DNA from: Limnothrix sp. FACHB-406
Lineage (GTDB): Bacteria; Cyanobacteriota; Cyanobacteriia; CACIAM-69d
Assembly (NCBI RefSeq): GCF_014698235.1
Contig: NZ_JACJSP010000001.1
Location: 310,001-374,000, forward strand
Direction: 5' to 3'
DNA length: 64,000 nucleotides
Every line of letters begins with the position of its first letter. Position 1 is the stretch's first letter. Positions 61,762 through 64,000 of the stretch are shown piece after piece. The notes beneath the pieces were generated by a model that saw only the letters and a list, made by a program, of their open reading frames with translations, made no database searches and had not been told where the DNA came from. The translations under genes and the position numbers were made by a program.

Positions 61762-63651
61762 CTAGGTCAGCGGATCCGGTTGAATCGGCAACTCCACCCG
61801 AAATTCCGTTCCTTGCCCGATCGCCGTGCTGAATTCAATGAGTCCGCCATGGGACTTCACAATTCTTTCGCTCACGGACAAGCCCAAACCCGTCCCCCGG
61901 CCCACCGGCTTAGTGGTGAAAAAAGGATTAAAAAGCTGATCTCGTGCCGATTCAGGAATCCCCATCCCGTTATCCCGCACCAACACCCGCACCCGATCGC
62001 CCAAATTGACCAGGGACACAGCCAACATGGGTTGCCAGTTGGGGTCTTGGCGCTGTCGGTCTTGGCGAATTGCCTCCTCGATCGCATCCAGCGCATTGGT
62101 CAGTAAATGCAACAAAACCTGATTAATTTGGTCGGGATAGCACAACACTGGCGACACCGCCTCATAGCGCGTTTCGAGATTGACACTTAATCCCGTCTTT
62201 TTGGCCATGGAATCGTTGCCCGTCAGCCGATGATTCAGAATCAACAAAGCGTGCTTAATGCTCGACTGCAAATTCAGGGGCTTCATTCCCTCCTCATCCA
62301 GACCCGAAAAGGAGCGCAAAGCCAAAACGATCGAGTTAATTCGCAGCACACCATTCTGCATGGAGTCCATCAGCTTCAGAAAGTCATCTTGGATGAAGGG
62401 TAGATCTAATTCCGCCTCCAAGTCCTGTAGATGTTCCGGGCGATCGGGATAGGTTTCCTGATAGGCTCGCACCACATCAATTAAATCCTTGGTGTAGTTT
62501 TTGGCATACAACAAATTGCCCCGAATAAAACTAACAGGATTGTTGATTTCATGGGCAATGCCAGCCACCAACTGGCCCAAGCCGGACATTTTTTCCGCAT
62601 GGATGAGCTGGCTTTGGGTGTTGCGCAAATCCAACAACACTTGATTGAGGACTGCGGCTCGATCGCTCGATAAACGCTCCAATTCAGTGAGAGACTCATT
62701 GGCCCGTCGCAAGTCCCCGATCGCCACCGTTCGCTCCCGATTCACCTGCACATAGCTCAAGCAAAGGCCACTGAAGGGAACCAAATAGGCCACGATTTTC
62801 AGAAAATGGGCAATATTAAACCCCGAATCAAACAGGGCCATTGACCCAAACACCATGTGGAGCTGAGTGGCCACCTGGGGAATCATGCTGACCCAAAGGG
62901 CCAAAGAAAAATAGCTGGGATATTTTTCATAAAACCGAGGCAATCCCCACAAACCCAAAAGGGCAAACAGCACCAACGGCCCCAAATCCCAAGGACGGGT
63001 TACGATCGCATCGGGAAACAAGGTGAGTGGTAGTTTCTGACTGGTTAAGCACAGCCAAATGGTTAAATAGGCGAGCACACCTAACCCTAAGGATGCGAAA
63101 CCAATTAATGCTGAACTACCCAGCCAAGACCGGCCCACCCATTGCCAGCGATCGGGCAAAAGATGGCTGTTGGTGTTCGTAATTGCAACCAATCCCAGGG
63201 TCAAAATAGTGCCAGAAAATAATCGGCAGAGCACCCAAGTGAAAGGAATTAAATCCACCGAGCTATCGACAGAATCAATCAGGCGATCGGCGGCCAGGGT
63301 GTGAAACGCATCCATACAACCGGCATAAAACAACACCAACCCAATCAGCGGGGTGACCAAATCTCGATGCAACGTAAAGTGCAAAAAGGCCAACACCGCC
63401 GTTAGGGTAGCGGCGGCAAAGGCGCTCCATTCCAAAATGGTGTGAATGAAACTACCCGCCAGCATGTGGTGCAACCCATCCACCAATTCCGGATCCTGCA
63501 CAAATCGAGGATCCGTCATGGCAGGAATGACCGTCGGATCCAAGGGCTGAATCACCGTAGAAAAAGACACCCCTGCCAACTCCAACAGTGACGGCAGAAT
63601 GGTGATTACCAAAACAGCCCCAACCCAAACTTGAATGGTGCGTGGTTGAAT
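61762..63651 (-). CDS. Membrane sensor histidine kinase with MASE3-like sensor
   Basis: A 629-residue kinase from ATG 63651. The N-terminal half (about 8-315) has eight or so helices with LIGLVLFYAGCMDAFHTLAA, a pattern like the MASE3 membrane sensor. A coiled segment (about 320-360) leads to HisKA with GQLVAGIAHEINNPVSFIRG, then the HATPase with LHLLTNALDAIEEAI, VRDNGMGIP and GRGTGLGLSVSE. There is no receiver and no adjacent response regulator, so the partner is elsewhere. The signal is unknown. The frame is open to 63693, but that part is coded by a 12-bp repeat and is probably leader. Confidence 0.82.
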   Translation of the reverse strand: MQPRTIQVWVGAVLVITILPSLLELAGVSFSTVIQPLDPTVIPAMTDPRFVQDPELVDGLHHMLAGSFIHTILEWSAFAAATLTAVLAFLHFTLHRDLVTPLIGLVLFYAGCMDAFHTLAADRLIDSVDSSVDLIPFTWVLCRLFSGTILTLGLVAITNTNSHLLPDRWQWVGRSWLGSSALIGFASLGLGVLAYLTIWLCLTSQKLPLTLFPDAIVTRPWDLGPLVLFALLGLWGLPRFYEKYPSYFSLALWVSMIPQVATQLHMVFGSMALFDSGFNIAHFLKIVAYLVPFSGLCLSYVQVNRERTVAIGDLRRANESLTELERLSSDRAAVLNQVLLDLRNTQSQLIHAEKMSGLGQLVAGIAHEINNPVSFIRGNLLYAKNYTKDLIDVVRAYQETYPDRPEHLQDLEAELDLPFIQDDFLKLMDSMQNGVLRINSIVLALRSFSGLDEEGMKPLNLQSSIKHALLILNHRLTGNDSMAKKTGLSVNLETRYEAVSPVLCYPDQINQVLLHLLTNALDAIEEAIRQDRQRQDPNWQPMLAVSLVNLGDRVRVLVRDNGMGIPESARDQLFNPFFTTKPVGRGTGLGLSVSERIVKSHGGLIEFSTAIGQGTEFRVELPIQPDPLT

Positions 63652-63673
63652 CATGGGGTCGCGATCAAAACTC

Positions 63674-63805
63674 TCCGGCAAACTTTCCAGCAAACTCTCA
63701 AGCTAATTCCCAAGCTAATTCTCCAAATCAGTTCTCACGCCAATTCTCAAGCCAGTTCACCAGTCAAGTCCGAAGCCCATTCCTCGGTCAGTCCCTCGGT
63801 CAATT
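63674..63805. repeat. 12-bp degenerate array upstream of the kinase
   Basis: About eleven units of 12 bp. Adjacent pairs are clearest: TCCGGCAAACTT/TCCAGCAAACTC (63674-63697) and TCAAGCTAATTC/CCAAGCTAATTC (63698-63721). Later units (CCTCGGTCAGTC/CCTCGGTCAATT, 63782-63805) keep the period. It lies between the kinase start and the MITE. Confidence 0.8.
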
Positions 63806-63813
63806 TCTTTCTC

Positions 63814-63979
63814 AGAGGATGTCTGAAAAGTATTTTGGATGAGTTACCAAGCACCAACAGGGCGCGGAAGATCAACTGTTTCGGCATCACCCCGCACAAT
63901 GACGACACCCCCCAAGCCCCTGGTTTGCGTCGATCGATGAGGCCGATAAGTAGTAGCTGTGGCTTTTCAGACATCCTCT
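63814..63979. mobile_element. MITE (166 bp) with perfect 17-bp inverted repeats
   Basis: AGAGGATGTCTGAAAAG at 63814-63830 is repeated in perfect inverted form at 63963-63979. The interior is too short for a transposase. Ends of this type (GAGG..TGTCTGAAAAG) are like those I remember for IS5-group elements of cyanobacteria, which would supply transposase in trans. Bases next to the GAGG ends (TCA left, TAA right) fit a TNA target pattern but are not identical. A minus-strand ORF (63747-63974) crosses it, with HPLRKKL from the left repeat. Confidence 0.8.
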
Positions 63980-64000
63980 AAGCGAGTCTTTGAAGTCATT
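63980..64000. other. Window edge
   Basis: Twenty-one bases remain after the MITE; nothing can be said about them. Confidence 0.5.

Noticed and set aside
63747-63974. 75-residue ORF across the MITE
   Set aside because: It runs through the MITE and its inverted repeat; such ORFs are by-products of the element.
1-64000. tRNA, rRNA or tmRNA genes
   Set aside because: Reading the spacers I found no T-loop/acceptor pattern with matching arms and no rRNA-like sequence; a covariance-model scan would settle this.

Overview
The window is chromosomal DNA from a cyanobacterium. It carries the photosystem II genes psbE-psbF-psbL-psbJ with their usual upstream partners ycf48 and rubA, the NDH-1 genes ndhC-ndhK-ndhJ, a PedR-type redox regulator, an Rcp1-type response regulator, several proteins known only from cyanobacteria (DUF3318, DUF6464, a PatD-like protein) and very many copies of the octamer GCGATCGC (HIP1). 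Coding DNA is moderately GC-rich, while several intergenic stretches are clearly AT-rich. I cannot name the genus. No rRNA, tRNA or CRISPR array was seen.

Layout. 1-2.5 kb: three overlapping unknown genes, then a DEDD (IS110-type) transposase preceded by a strong two-part hairpin. 2.5-8 kb: pedR, a YdcF-like protein, an unknown protein, a membrane glycosyltransferase, and AT-rich spacers. 8-12.4 kb: a giant hybrid histidine kinase. 12.6-20.5 kb: housekeeping genes (GST, dacB, hrcA, rnz, icd, rhodanese). 20.7-28.6 kb: a second signalling block (diguanylate cyclase, Rcp1-like regulator, large histidine kinase). 28.8-34.6 kb: small unknowns, a circularly permuted ATP-grasp protein, rpsD, DUF6464 and DUF3318 proteins. 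35-40 kb: photosynthesis cluster (rubA-ycf48-psbEFLJ leftward, ndhCKJ rightward). 40-46 kb: RodZ-like protein, pseudouridine synthase, prfC and a methyltransferase. 46-51.7 kb: probable operon mutS2 - membrane protein - Nudix - ridA. 51.8-55.5 kb: an unusual PlsY/PEP-utiliser fusion with an unknown gene upstream. 55.8-64 kb: ABC-2 permease, relA/spoT, PatD-like protein, SPOR-domain protein, membrane histidine kinase and a non-autonomous transposon relic (MITE).

Three layers of non-genic structure stand out. First, degenerate tandem arrays with unit lengths of about 10-19 bp sit at gene ends, and in several cases the stop codon itself lies inside the array (DUF3318, methyltransferase, an unknown gene, PatD-like, SPOR protein). 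Similar arrays extend some coding regions and fill the psbL-psbJ spacer. Second, a GC-rich palindrome (core GGGCGCAC..GTGCGCCC) has been inserted repeatedly and in frame into mutS2, between Walker A and Walker B, and into the next gene. Third, the IS110-type transposase has an upstream hairpin with an internal loop and a large apical loop, a good candidate for a bridge/seek guide RNA. All function calls rest on reading motifs by eye; no database search was run.
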